A DNA stretch of 19,908 bases, taken from assembly GCA_946480015.1 (NCBI GenBank), contig CAMLIL010000101.1, forward strand, positions 1 to 19,908, in the 5' to 3' direction. Positions 1 through 8,308 of this stretch are shown piece after piece. The first letter of the stretch is position 1. Every line of letters starts with the position of its first letter. A program made the position numbers and the translations under genes. Source of the DNA: an uncultured Oxalobacteraceae bacterium (GTDB lineage Bacteria; Pseudomonadota; Gammaproteobacteria; Burkholderiales; Burkholderiaceae). The notes beneath the pieces were generated by a model. That model made no database searches. It was given only the letters and a program-made list of their open reading frames with translations, and was not told where the DNA came from.

Positions 1-3000
1 GACAAGCCCACCTCCGAAAATCCCATCGGATTGAGCAGCATTGGCTGCGCACTGCTAAAGCTGACGGTGCGCGCACTGCACGACTTCACGCCATTGGGGA
101 AGGAGCACACCTGGCGCACATTGTCGGCGTCGCCCTGCATTATCAGATCCATGCGGCGGTCGGCTTGCAGGTCGACCATTGTCGGAGCGTGGTGCAGCGG
201 CCCATAGCCGCCCTCCTGGCAATCGAACGTGAACGTGCCATTGGCTGCCGGCGTGTTCAGGCAATAGCTCCAGCCCGACTCGTGGACGCTCGTCCCCACC
301 CAATAGTCGAACACCACCACCAGGTCGTCGCGCCCGTCACCGTTCAGGTCTCCCAGCATGTACTGGGTAATTTCCTGAAGAACGCGTTCACTGCCTCCGC
401 TTGGCTTTTTAGGAACAACGGTTTGGTCGAACTCCACGCCATCGGGCATGCGAATCCGCATGAACCCGTCAATACGGGTCTGCAGGCCATAGGTTGTATC
501 CGTTCTGGAACACGGCGACCACCCCGGCAGGCCGCACAAAATGGGCGAATTTTCTGAATCGACCATCCGCGCCGTGATGAATGCGGTACGTCCGCTTCCG
601 TTCAGGTCTCCCTGCATGTGGTAGCCGTAGTCGGCGTAGAGTGCGGTCTGCGCTGGATTCGCATAAGGAAGGACCGGATACTTGATCTCGCCCGGCAAGG
701 TGGTCAACGCAGCCGGCGCCCCGCCGCCCCAGCTGAACACGGTTTTGGGCAGGCACGTTGTCCCCGTCGACGCATCCGGATTGGTCGGGCACAGGCACGT
801 CGTAACCGTTGGCGCATCCGGGTTAACCGCGCATACCTGTACCGATTCGACCATGCTGCGCCCGGAGCTGGCACTTTCCGTATATTGAATGATGTTGTCG
901 CGCACCATCGTGCCACCGGCGCCGTTCGCATCGGTATTGATAAACGTGGCGACATGGGTCAGGCGCTTCATCAGATCGTTACGCGATCCGCCGATATAGC
1001 GCTTTTGCTGGTCGCCGCGGTCGGCGTATTCAAAGCGCACGGCAAGGTCGGCCGGCTGGGACGCAAGCCCATTGCCACCATAACGTATCAGGGTCGGCAG
1101 GTATTCGCCGGTGACCGCATTCTGGCTGTATTCGTAGCTCATGAAATTGCTGCTGCGGTCTTCGGTCTTGGCGAGCGCCCACACCAGCGCCTGACCGTCG
1201 GTTCTGCCTTGCCCAGCAATGGCACTGCCCGCATCGATCCCGTACCACTGGATCAGCCCAGATTTCATTTCCGCTTTAAAGCCACCGTTGGGCAGACGCG
1301 TCACCCGGGTAAACGACTCGCGCTCCGTGCGGTACTGCGCGCCCACTTCCCAATAAGCGGCGTCGGCGTCCTGCAAGGTCGAGGGATTCGATCGCAACAA
1401 GCGCTGGCCGTCGAGGCAAAGGCGATCGGCGCCATCGAAAGCAATGCGGCCGGCCAAACCATCCTGCGCGATGGTTTGGCCGCACCGGTGGATCACCGAC
1501 AGGCCGCCGAGCGACCAGCCCAGCCCAATCATGCCGTTGGCGCCTTGGCTTGAGTAATTCAACGACAAGTCAGGGGCCATGCCCGCGGTGCCCGGGGGCA
1601 CCACCAGCGCAATACCGTAGGTCGCCGCACCATCGTCGCCCACATCGAGACGGCCGGGCAAAGTGCCGGCGACAGGATTGGACAGATGTGGAGGCGTGAT
1701 CGCTACGGCAAGTGGCGTTGCATCGCTCGCCGCACCGGTCAGCGTGATCTTAACGGGTGCCGATGTGCCAAGCAGGCTACCGGAAACAGCGTAAGCCTTC
1801 GCTTCCAGTTTAGCCGTTCCGGGTAATACTGGAATCCATTCGTAACGCCACACGCCAGCCGTGACATTTCCGCTGCCGACCACTGATCCATTGACGAAGA
1901 ATTTGACCGTGGCGACCAGCGCCGGGTCGCCGATCGGCATGGCGACCAGTTCCAGTTTCGTCTTCGCGGGGAAGGAGGCGCCGTTGAGAGGCTTGGTCAA
2001 CGTCATCGCCGCGGTCGTGCTCGGCAACACCGTCACCATGTTCACGACCGAATACACGATACTGTTACCCTGGCGCACGCGCGCCGTCACGGGATACGCA
2101 CTTTCCCTGGCAACAAGGTCGTTGACGCTTGCTACGTAGGTGTCTGCTTCCGTATCGCGCGTCGCGGTGACGAACTGGCCGTCGATGCCTAACGCGACCT
2201 CATCAACGGATCCGCTGACGTTCGCCAGTTTGGCGCGCATGAACAATGGACCGGGCGCGACCACCTTGTCGTTGTCGAGCGGGGTCGTCAAACCGATGCG
2301 CACGCTGCCCGGCATGGTGCAATGCATGTCGGCGCACGGCAGCACGATACTCGCACCGCTCTCGGTCTCGGCTTGCACAAACAATGGTGTGCCGGCCGGA
2401 ATTCCTTCCTCCACCCCCGCGCTGGCGGCAATGAGGTCAATGTTGAACTGATGGCCCACGCCGGGCGTGTGGCATGCCGCTTGCACGTCGGCATTGCCAG
2501 CGTAGCTGGTCAAATTGGCCGTGCCCGAAGCGATCTGGACGCCTCCAGCGGCCAGCGATGGCGCACGCGTGAACACCTTGTAGATCAGCGCAGCGTTGCT
2601 GCCGTCCTCGCATACCCATCCGGTCAAGCGCGGCACGGCACTGGCATCCTGGCGCACCCCGACCAGCGTTCCAAGCAGCGGACTGTTGGTCACGTTGAGA
2701 TATACAGGGCTCGAATCCGTAAAACGCATGAGCACATCGGTCGCGCGCGCTTTGAAGCGATGGATGCCCGGCGGCAGATTACGCACAAATCCGAAGCTCA
2801 CCACGCTTTCAGAATTGAGATACGTGAAAAGGGCTTCCTTGCCGTATCCGGCGCCGCTGTCGTGAAAGACCTCGACCATCACCAGGTGTTCGGTGCTGCT
2901 TGCGGTACCACTGAATGCAATCTCCGCAACCCCGCCGCCAGCTACGCGCACATTGTTCGGGCTGATGGACAAGGTCGGCGTTATACCAGCGGTCGTTCCC

Positions 3001-6000
3001 GTCGACGCACTGCTGCGGGCCGTCCGCATTGTTTCGGTCGTTGTCCGCGTAGCGCCACCAATCCCGACGGCGGTCCAGGTACAGGTCGAATCATTCAGGA
3101 ACCAGGCATCGAGCGGGGTCACGGTTGAAGCCCCGTTCTTTCCCATCGCGGTTTCCGGACTCTTGAAGCCGGTTCCAGCAGACGTACAGGTCCGCTTCAC
3201 GTCGACTGCATTGGTACTGGACCAGGTTACGGTGGAATCAATGCCGACGACCATGGGGAAATCGGGGCGGTTGACGACGAGCGATACTTCTGGCAAGACC
3301 TGCACACTCTTCACCGTGGAGGCACGCGTACCATTTGCATCGGACGCAGTAAAGGTACATTGCAAGGTGTTCCCGCCCCAATTATATGGAACCGGTCCGG
3401 TCAGGGTGCCGGTTGCGCCGCCGCTGCCGCTCGCGGCATAGCTGGAACCCGTCAAATTGCACGAATACTCGACTTGCGTACCCGTGGTCGACCAGCTCAG
3501 CGAATGGGTTCCGAATACTTGAATGACTGGCGAGCTGACGGTGACGGTCGGCGCCAGCGACGCGACGGCTGCGGTTGTCGTCATGGTCTGGGTGACTGTC
3601 GTGGTGGTGCCATCCGCCGCAGTCGCAGTCCAGATACAGGTGGACGGATAGCCGATCCACCGGTCCGTGGCGACTGCGGTGTACTCCGACCCCGTGCCCA
3701 TATTGTTGGAACTGGTGTTAAACCCAGTGCCGGCCGCAGTACACGTGCGGCTCACGCTCGCCGCATTGGTCGTTTCCCATTTGATGGTGTACTCCATCCC
3801 GGCCTGCAGCACGGCATCGACCGGGGTCACCGTCAAGGTCGGCGCAGGCCCGGCCGTGGTCATGGTTTCGGTAACGGTCTTGTCGCCGCCAGGTCCGCTC
3901 GCCACCCAGGTACAGGTCGATGGATAGCCTACCCATGCCGCGCTGGCGCTACCGTCTACCGGGCCGCCACTGGTTCCCATGGAAGTCGCGGCACTGGTAA
4001 AGCCTGTACCGCTGGCGGTACAGGTCCGCGTCACCGAGGTCGCGTCGGTGCTGCCCCAGCTCAGCGTGAACGGTTTGCCAGCCTCCATGCGCGACGGAGT
4101 GCGGGTCACCCACAGGCCAGGCCGCCGCACGGTCGTCATCGTTTCGACGTAAGTAGTGGTCTTGCCTCCAGTTCCGGTTGCGGTCCAGGTACAGGTCGAG
4201 GGATAGCCGACCCAAGCGTCCTGTGCCGTGCCGCTTTCGACGGCGCCAGTCATCTGCGCGGTGGCGCTGGTAAAACCGGTACCAGCGGCGGTACAGCTAC
4301 GCGTCACCGATGAGGCGTCCATGCTCGACCAGTTGAGCGTGTAGCTCTCGCCGGCAATCATGGGCGACAGGCTGCGGGCAACGTTAAGCGTCGGCGGCGG
4401 CAGTGGCGCCGGCTGCGTCGTCATGGTTTGGGTAACCGATGTGGTGGCGCCATCCGCCGCAGTCGCAGTCCAGATACAGGTGGACGGATAGCCGATCCAC
4501 CGGTCCGTGGCGACTGCGGTGTACTCCGACCCCGTGCCCATATTGTTGGAACTGGTGTTAAACCCAGTGCCGGCCGCAGTACACGTGCGGCTCACGCTCG
4601 CCGCATTGGTCGTTTCCCATTTGATGGTGTACTCCATCCCGGCCTGCAGCACGGCATCGACCGGGGTCACCGTCAAGGTCGGCGCAGGCCCGGCCGTGGT
4701 CATGGTTTCGGTAACGGTCTTGTCGCCGCCAGGTCCGCTCGCCACCCAGGTACAGGTCGATGGATAGCCTACCCATGCCGCGCTGGCGCTACCGTCTACC
4801 GGGCCGCCACTGGTTCCCATGGAAGTCGCGGCACTGGTAAAGCCTGTACCGCTGGCGGTACAGGTCCGCGTCACCGAGGTCGCGTCGGTGCTGCCCCAGC
4901 TCAGCGTGAACGGTTTGCCAGCCTCCATGCGCGACGGAGTGCGGGTCACCCACAGGCCAGGCCGCCGCACGGTCGTCATCGTTTCGACGTAAGTAGTGGT
5001 CTTGCCTCCAGTTCCGGTTGCGGTCCAGGTACAGGTCGAGGGATAGCCGACCCAAGCGTCCTGTGCCGTGCCGCTTTCGACGGCGCCAGTCATCTGCGCG
5101 GTGGCGCTGGTAAAACCGGTACCAGCGGCGGTACAGCTACGCGTCACCGATGAGGCGTCCATGCTCGACCAGTTGAGCGTGTAGCTCTCGCCGGCAATCA
5201 TGGGCGACAGGCTGCGCGTGACGGTAATGGACGGCGGCGGCAGCGGCGCCGGCTGCGTCGTCATGGTTTGGGTGACCGATGTGGCCCCGCCTGCCCCGGT
5301 TGCAGTCCAGGTACAGGTAGAGGGATAGCCAATCCACTGGGACGTGGCTGTCGCGGTGTACGATGCCCCCGTGCCCATATTGTTCGAACTGGTATTAAAC
5401 CCGGTGCCGGAGGCGGTACAGGTGCGGCTCACCGCCGTCGCGTTGGTCGTGCTCCACGTGATGGTGTATGGCATTCCGGCCTGCAACACGGCATCGATCG
5501 GCGTCACGGTCAGCGTCGGCGCTGGCGTTGCATTTGCCGTGGTCATGGTTTGCGTGACTGACGTGGAGCCACCCGATCCGGTCGCAGTCCAAGTACAGTT
5601 CGACGGATAGCCGACCCACGAGGCCGACGCGGTGGCGCTATACGACGAGCCCGTGCCCATCGACGAATTGTCAGTAAAACCAGTACCCGACGCAGTACAC
5701 GACCGCGAAACCGAGGTCGCGTTCGTGGAACTCCAGGAAATCGTAAACGGGGATCCCGCAGTCAGGTTCGCGGCGGACGGGTTCACCGTCAGCGTCGGTG
5801 CCGGCGTCGGATTGCCCGTGGTCATGGTTTGCGAGACCGTTTTGGTGCCGCCCGGCCCCGTCGCAGTCCAGGTACAGCTCGATGGATAGCCGACCCACGA
5901 GGCCGACGCAGTGGCGCTATACGACGAGCCCGTACCCATCGATGAATTGTCGGTAAAACCAGTACCCGACGCAGTACACGAACGCGAAACCGAGGTCGCG

Positions 6001-6743
6001 TTCGTGGAACTCCAGGAAATCGTAAACGGGGATCCCGCAGTCAGGTTCGCGGCGGACGGGTTCACCGTCAGCGTCGGTGCCGGCGTCGGATTGCCCGTGG
6101 TCATGGTTTGCGAGACCGTTTTGGTGCCGCCCGGCCCCGTCGCAGTCCAGGTACAGCTCGATGGATAGCCGACCCACGAGGCCGACGCAGTGGCGCTATA
6201 CGACGAGCCCGTGCCCATCGACGAATTGTCGGTGAAGCCCGTACCCGCCGCAGTGCAGGAACGGGTTACCGACGTCGCGTTCGTGGAGCTCCAGGAAATC
6301 GTAAACCCGACTCCGGCAGTCAGGCTGGCTGAAGTCGGGTTTACTGTCAGGGTGGGGGCCGGCTGCGCCGCTGCCTCTGTCGTCAACGTGACGACAGCCG
6401 GACTCGACGGTATGCCATAGGCGTTGAATGCTCTGAACTCACATGTCGACGACGTGCCCGCCCATGAAGCCGGTACAGTCCCGCTGATACTCCCATTGAC
6501 TGGCCGATTGTCCTGCCCGACGAGATAGGTCGAACCGGAGGCGCTACAGTTGTACTGCACCTTGGTCGAGTTGGTGGAACTCCAGGAAATTGTATAACTC
6601 TGCCCAACCTTAAGTGAGGATGAACTGACGGATGCGGAAATCCCAGCCGGCGGGGCACTGCCTTGTCCTTGAGCAAACGAAAATGGCCCCATGCCCAAGA
6701 ATACCAAGAGAGTTTTTGCAACAAGGCGTGAGAACGTTTTCAT
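1..6743 (-). CDS. Giant secreted Ig-like repeat / SpvB-FG-GAP (Rhs/TcB-like) protein, C-terminus beyond window
   Basis: Seen: an open frame from ATG 6743 with no stop in the lines I translated, covering the N-terminus, most of the repeats and all of 1-1860. At least 2247 codons lie in the window, and the 3' end is outside it. Residues 1-24 form a Sec signal peptide (basic start, LLVFLG core, SFA before Gln25). About 13 Ig-like units of roughly 93 residues follow to about residue 1240, most with an SWSSTNATS-type strand and two cysteines (SCTA and SCTW). Beta-sandwich-like segments lead to an SpvB-type module at about 1690-1830 (VPPGTAGMAPDLSLNYSS, GLGWSLGGLS, DRLCLDGQRLL). FG-GAP motifs such as DLNGDGRDDLV appear near 2132. 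Family knowledge: SpvB/TcB modules usually precede Rhs/TcC-like shells or toxins. Inference: an extracellular or surface adhesin or Rhs-type toxin. An in-frame ATG pair at 6785/6782 is an alternative start; neither has a clear ribosome site. Confidence 0.85.
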   Translation of the reverse strand, partial: MKTFSRLVAKTLLVFLGMGPFSFAQGQGSAPPAGISASVSSSSLKVGQSYTISWSSTNSTKVQYNCSASGSTYLVGQDNRPVNGSISGTVPASWAGTSSTCEFRAFNAYGIPSSPAVVTLTTEAAAQPAPTLTVNPTSASLTAGVGFTISWSSTNATSVTRSCTAAGTGFTDNSSMGTGSSYSATASASWVGYPSSCTWTATGPGGTKTVSQTMTTGNPTPAPTLTVNPSAANLTAGSPFTISWSSTNATSVSRSCTASGTGFTDNSSMGTGSSYSATASASWVGYPSSCTWTATGPGGTKTVSQTMTTGNPTPAPTLTVNPSAANLTAGSPFTISWSSTNATSVSRSCTASGTGFTDNSSMGTGSSYSATASASWVGYPSNCTWTATGSGGSTSVTQTMTTANATPAPTLTVTPIDAVLQAGMPYTITWSTTNATAVSRTCTASGTGFNTSSNNMGTGASYTATATSQWIGYPSTCTWTATGAGGATSVTQTMTTQPAPLPPPSITVTRSLSPMIAGESYTLNWSSMDASSVTRSCTAAGTGFTSATAQMTGAVESGTAQDAWVGYPSTCTWTATGTGGKTTTYVETMTTVRRPGLWVTRTPSRMEAGKPFTLSWGSTDATSVTRTCTASGTGFTSAATSMGTSGGPVDGSASAAWVGYPSTCTWVASGPGGDKTVTETMTTAGPAPTLTVTPVDAVLQAGMEYTIKWETTNAASVSRTCTAAGTGFNTSSNNMGTGSEYTAVATDRWIGYPSTCIWTATAADGATTSVTQTMTTQPAPLPPPTLNVARSLSPMIAGESYTLNWSSMDASSVTRSCTAAGTGFTSATAQMTGAVESGTAQDAWVGYPSTCTWTATGTGGKTTTYVETMTTVRRPGLWVTRTPSRMEAGKPFTLSWGSTDATSVTRTCTASGTGFTSAATSMGTSGGPVDGSASAAWVGYPSTCTWVASGPGGDKTVTETMTTAGPAPTLTVTPVDAVLQAGMEYTIKWETTNAASVSRTCTAAGTGFNTSSNNMGTGSEYTAVATDRWIGYPSTCIWTATAADGTTTTVTQTMTTTAAVASLAPTVTVSSPVIQVFGTHSLSWSTTGTQVEYSCNLTGSSYAASGSGGATGTLTGPVPYNWGGNTLQCTFTASDANGTRASTVKSVQVLPEVSLVVNRPDFPMVVGIDSTVTWSSTNAVDVKRTCTSAGTGFKSPETAMGKNGASTVTPLDAWFLNDSTCTWTAVGIGGATRTTTETMRTARSSASTGTTAGITPTLSISPNNVRVAGGGVAEIAFSGTASSTEHLVMVEVFHDSGAGYGKEALFTYLNSESVVSFGFVRNLPPGIHRFKARATDVLMRFTDSSPVYLNVTNSPLLGTLVGVRQDASAVPRLTGWVCEDGSNAALIYKVFTRAPSLAAGGVQIASGTANLTSYAGNADVQAACHTPGVGHQFNIDLIAASAGVEEGIPAGTPLFVQAETESGASIVLPCADMHCTMPGSVRIGLTTPLDNDKVVAPGPLFMRAKLANVSGSVDEVALGIDGQFVTATRDTEADTYVASVNDLVARESAYPVTARVRQGNSIVYSVVNMVTVLPSTTAAMTLTKPLNGASFPAKTKLELVAMPIGDPALVATVKFFVNGSVVGSGNVTAGVWRYEWIPVLPGTAKLEAKAYAVSGSLLGTSAPVKITLTGAASDATPLAVAITPPHLSNPVAGTLPGRLDVGDDGAATYGIALVVPPGTAGMAPDLSLNYSSQGANGMIGLGWSLGGLSVIHRCGQTIAQDGLAGRIAFDGADRLCLDGQRLLRSNPSTLQDADAAYWEVGAQYRTERESFTRVTRLPNGGFKAEMKSGLIQWYGIDAGSAIAGQGRTDGQALVWALAKTEDRSSNFMSYEYSQNAVTGEYLPTLIRYGGNGLASQPADLAVRFEYADRGDQQKRYIGGSRNDLMKRLTHVATFINTDANGAGGTMVRDNIIQYTESASSGRSMVESVQVCAVNPDAPTVTTCLCPTNPDASTGTTCLPKTVFSWGGGAPAALTTLPGEIKYPVLPYANPAQTALYADYGYHMQGDLNGSGRTAFITARMVDSENSPILCGLPGWSPCSRTDTTYGLQTRIDGFMRIRMPDGVEFDQTVVPKKPSGGSERVLQEITQYMLGDLNGDGRDDLVVVFDYWVGTSVHESGWSYCLNTPAANGTFTFDCQEGGYGPLHHAPTMVDLQADRRMDLIMQGDADNVRQVCSFPNGVKSCSARTVSFSSAQPMLLNPMGFSEVGL
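3609..4376. repeat. Perfect 768-bp direct repeat, copy A (second copy at 4449-5216)
   Basis: Line-by-line comparison shows 3609-4376 identical to 4449-5216. The first mismatches are 3608/4448 (t/c) and 4377/5217 (g/c). The period is 840 bp, exactly 280 codons, so the copies are in frame and add three Ig-like units (beta-gamma-alpha order). Identity at third codon positions implies a recent duplication or gene conversion. Confidence 0.97.
4449..5216. repeat. Perfect 768-bp direct repeat, copy B (first copy at 3609-4376)
   Basis: Identical to 3609-4376 with an 840-bp period. The 72 bp between copies (4377-4448) is similar but not identical to the bases after copy B, marking the edge of the homogenised tract. 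Homologous recombination between the copies would delete or add 280 residues without a frameshift. Confidence 0.97.
5704..6212. repeat. Perfect 230-bp repeat with 279-bp period (5704-5933 and 5983-6212)
   Basis: Bases 5704-5933 equal 5983-6212, bounded by mismatches at 5703/5982 (c/a) and 5934/6213 (a/g). Similarity with scattered third-position changes extends to about 5581 on one side and into the next unit at 6213 on the other. Each period is one Ig-like unit of 93 codons. This is a second duplication event, independent of the 840-bp one. Confidence 0.95.
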
Positions 6744-7019
6744 CAATGCTTTTCGGACAGGGAACGGGAGAAGCCTGGCCATCATGGATGCATGGTGGAA
6801 GGCTCCGTATTTATTTCCATCATGATATCATGCTGACAAACAAATAATTACCAATGGAAAAAATTATTATTTTATGAATACCAGGCCTGAGGATGTACGG
6901 TGCCGCGCCTACCAGCGCGGGATCGGCGTCTCAAATGCGCCCGTGCGCCAGTGCATGCGCTGGTGTCGTCGATGAAGCGCCGCATCGCGACCGTCCGAAA
7001 CGCGCGCTACGTTGTCCGT
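6744..7019 (-). promoter_or_regulatory. Intergenic leader of the giant gene, AT-rich with a 12-bp palindrome
   Basis: 276 bp separate the PilN-like stop from the giant gene's start. Positions 6815-6880 are much richer in A/T than the surroundings. They contain the perfect palindrome CATGATATCATG (6821-6832) and, on the minus strand, a TTGTCA hexamer just upstream of it. I cannot fix a convincing -10 box. The rest (6886-7019) is GC-rich and has an imperfect palindrome at 6948-6963 with no T-tract. No gene or clear terminator is seen. Inference: the giant gene may have its own promoter here. Confidence 0.35.
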
Positions 7020-7532
7020 TCAGGGCAACAGGCGTGCTTTAATTTCGAACTCAACTGTTTCTAGCCGATCGCGCTGCTTCCGATCCTGGCTTGTCAGATG
7101 TACATTTACAAGCATTGGCTGCGCCGATAACGCATCGATAAACTCGATAAGTGCTGCACGGTCGCGCGCCTCCCCGCGTAGAAACAGCTGCCTGGAGACC
7201 TTATCGGGAATTAATTCATGGAGCTCGACGTCCGCGCTGACGCTTTTCTCGACTGACGCAAACAGCCGACTCCAGGGGAAACTGCGCTCAATTGCAAGGT
7301 CGGCCCAACGCTTCTGCTGCTCAAGCACCGTGCGGCTCTTTTTTGGCGGTGGCTTGCGATTCTGGTCAGCTCGCAAGATGGCCATTGTGCGCTCGGCCGT
7401 GCTTTCCCGTTCCGCAAGCTCGATTGACTGCGACGCTATCCAGGTCGCTGCCGCCACCATAATGGCTGCACCACACCACAAAATGTACGGCGTCCGGCCG
7501 GGCGGTTGGATTACAAAGTTGAGTTGATCCAT
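7020..7532 (-). CDS. PilN/GspL-like inner-membrane assembly protein
   Basis: The 170-residue protein starts at ATG 7532, two bases after the upstream stop (TAA, GC, ATG). This start gives the normal PilN shape: a short cytoplasmic N-terminus (MDQLNFVIQPPGR), one membrane segment at about 17-35, a charged coiled-coil-like stretch (ELAERESTAERT), and a periplasmic C-terminal domain with LFLRGEARDRAALIEFIDAL. Family knowledge: PilN joins PilM and PilO in the inner-membrane platform of type IV pili, and GspL's C-terminal part does the same job in type II secretion. Here it follows a PilM-like gene, as in pilMN. It is the last gene of the cluster. Assignment rests on topology and neighbours more than on sequence identity. 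Confidence 0.65.
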   Translation of the reverse strand: MDQLNFVIQPPGRTPYILWCGAAIMVAAATWIASQSIELAERESTAERTMAILRADQNRKPPPKKSRTVLEQQKRWADLAIERSFPWSRLFASVEKSVSADVELHELIPDKVSRQLFLRGEARDRAALIEFIDALSAQPMLVNVHLTSQDRKQRDRLETVEFEIKARLLP

Positions 7533-7534
7533 GC

Positions 7535-8308
7535 TTAAATCCAGGCGACGCGCTTCAATGCACTCACTGCGGTGCCCGGCAGGGATTGCGCCAGATCCGC
7601 CATGCCCGCATCGTCCGCAAGGGGATTGCAGGACCAATGCCAGATATGCTTGATATCGGGGTGGTAAGCGCAAACCCGCTGGAGCAAGCGCCTCGCCGAC
7701 GCCGCCTGCGCACCGGCGATCACTTCGACATCATGCGCAAGCAGGCCGTGGCGGTCGAGGACGAGCGCGCTATGGCGCGCTGGCTCCCGCACGATGACCA
7801 CGCGCGCACCCGCTTGCCGCGGCGGCCTGTCGCCCCAATAAGCCCATGCCGAAACCGGCAGGACCCGCTCGAGAATCAGGCCGTGCTGCCCTAGTAGTGC
7901 GGTCAGCTCTTCCACAAAACGGCGGGGAAATGCGTGTGCCAGTCCCATACGGCGGAAATTGCGATAGCCGGCATGGAGCACCCACTCGTGGTCGACTGCA
8001 TGATGTTGCCGACCAAACCAGGCCAGTGCAAAGCCCCGCACTTCGTCCACACCGGTCAACTCATCCCGCCATGGCAGCGTCGTTACGGCTGCAATACTGT
8101 CGGATGCGATAACGCTCACGCGGCGCCCCGGACGCTGAACGTCGCGGTTCTCGCCGAGCAAGGCGTCGAGATCGGCCAACAGCGGCAGTGTCCCCGCCGA
8201 TGACACACTGTTGCTTCGCACGTATGGGCCTTTCCCGCCCAACCGAATCCAGCTCAGGCCGGGAAAGATGCCAACGACGACGCGGCTGTCAGGCAACAAA
8301 CGTGACAC
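7535..8308 (-). CDS. PilM/GspL-like cytoplasmic component
   Basis: The 257-residue protein has no membrane segment. Start is GTG 8308, inside the end of gspE (20-bp overlap), chosen because a near-perfect ribosome site AGGAGGTGA sits just upstream. The N-terminus (VVVGIFPGLSWIRLGG) and a later strand (ARVVIVREPARHSALVLD) have the look of an actin-like fold as in PilM or the cytoplasmic part of GspL, but I see no diagnostic motif. It is shorter than typical PilM (about 350 residues). Family knowledge: these proteins link the ATPase to PilN/PilO or GspM. Position directly between gspE and a PilN-like gene supports this role. Alternative: an unrelated subunit specific to this secretion system. 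Confidence 0.55.
   Translation of the reverse strand: MSRLLPDSRVVVGIFPGLSWIRLGGKGPYVRSNSVSSAGTLPLLADLDALLGENRDVQRPGRRVSVIASDSIAAVTTLPWRDELTGVDEVRGFALAWFGRQHHAVDHEWVLHAGYRNFRRMGLAHAFPRRFVEELTALLGQHGLILERVLPVSAWAYWGDRPPRQAGARVVIVREPARHSALVLDRHGLLAHDVEVIAGAQAASARRLLQRVCAYHPDIKHIWHWSCNPLADDAGMADLAQSLPGTAVSALKRVAWI

Larger units (their letters stand above)
3000..6665 (-). repeat. Array of about 13 Ig-like repeats (coding, period near 279 bp)
   Basis: Tandem in-frame units, each about 93 codons, make up the N-terminal half of the giant protein. The typical unit reads L(T/S)AG..(F/Y)TISWSSTNATSV.R(S/T)CTA, then GTGF, then W(V/I)GYPS(S/T)C.WTA.G and TMTT. Three subtypes alternate after the first four units: alpha (GTGFNTSSN), beta (GTGFTSATAQ) and gamma (GTGFTSAATS). 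The order from the N-terminus is one divergent unit, three similar units, alpha-beta-gamma-alpha-beta-gamma-alpha, then two divergent units. The paired cysteines suggest intradomain disulfides formed outside the cytoplasm. Unit boundaries are approximate. Confidence 0.8.

Noticed and set aside
618..1553. 311-codon plus-strand open frame
   Set aside because: It lies antisense to the SpvB/FG-GAP module, which reads continuously on the other strand with clear family motifs. The plus-strand translation is low-complexity Arg/Ala/Gly.
3360..4313. Long plus-strand open frames across the Ig-repeat region (for example 3360-4313 and 4428-5153)
   Set aside because: They are antisense shadows of the minus-strand repeats: they recur with the same 840-bp period, are rich in Arg/Gly/His as antisense GC-rich frames are, and match no family, while the minus frame encodes recognisable Ig-like, SpvB and FG-GAP motifs.
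3609..5216. CRISPR array or non-coding satellite
   Set aside because: The repeats are hundreds of bases long, contiguous, in frame and encode Ig-like domains. There are no short repeats with unique spacers.
1..6743. Frameshifted or broken pseudogene instead of one giant gene
   Set aside because: Translating nearly every line of 1-1860 and samples across 1981-6743 in the frame of ATG 6743 gave meaningful sequence and no stops. The large repeats have periods divisible by three.
6948..6963. Imperfect palindrome CCAGTGCATGCGCTGG as the terminator of the secretion cluster
   Set aside because: No T-run follows on either strand and the symmetry needs a G-T mismatch. It may be chance in GC-rich DNA.
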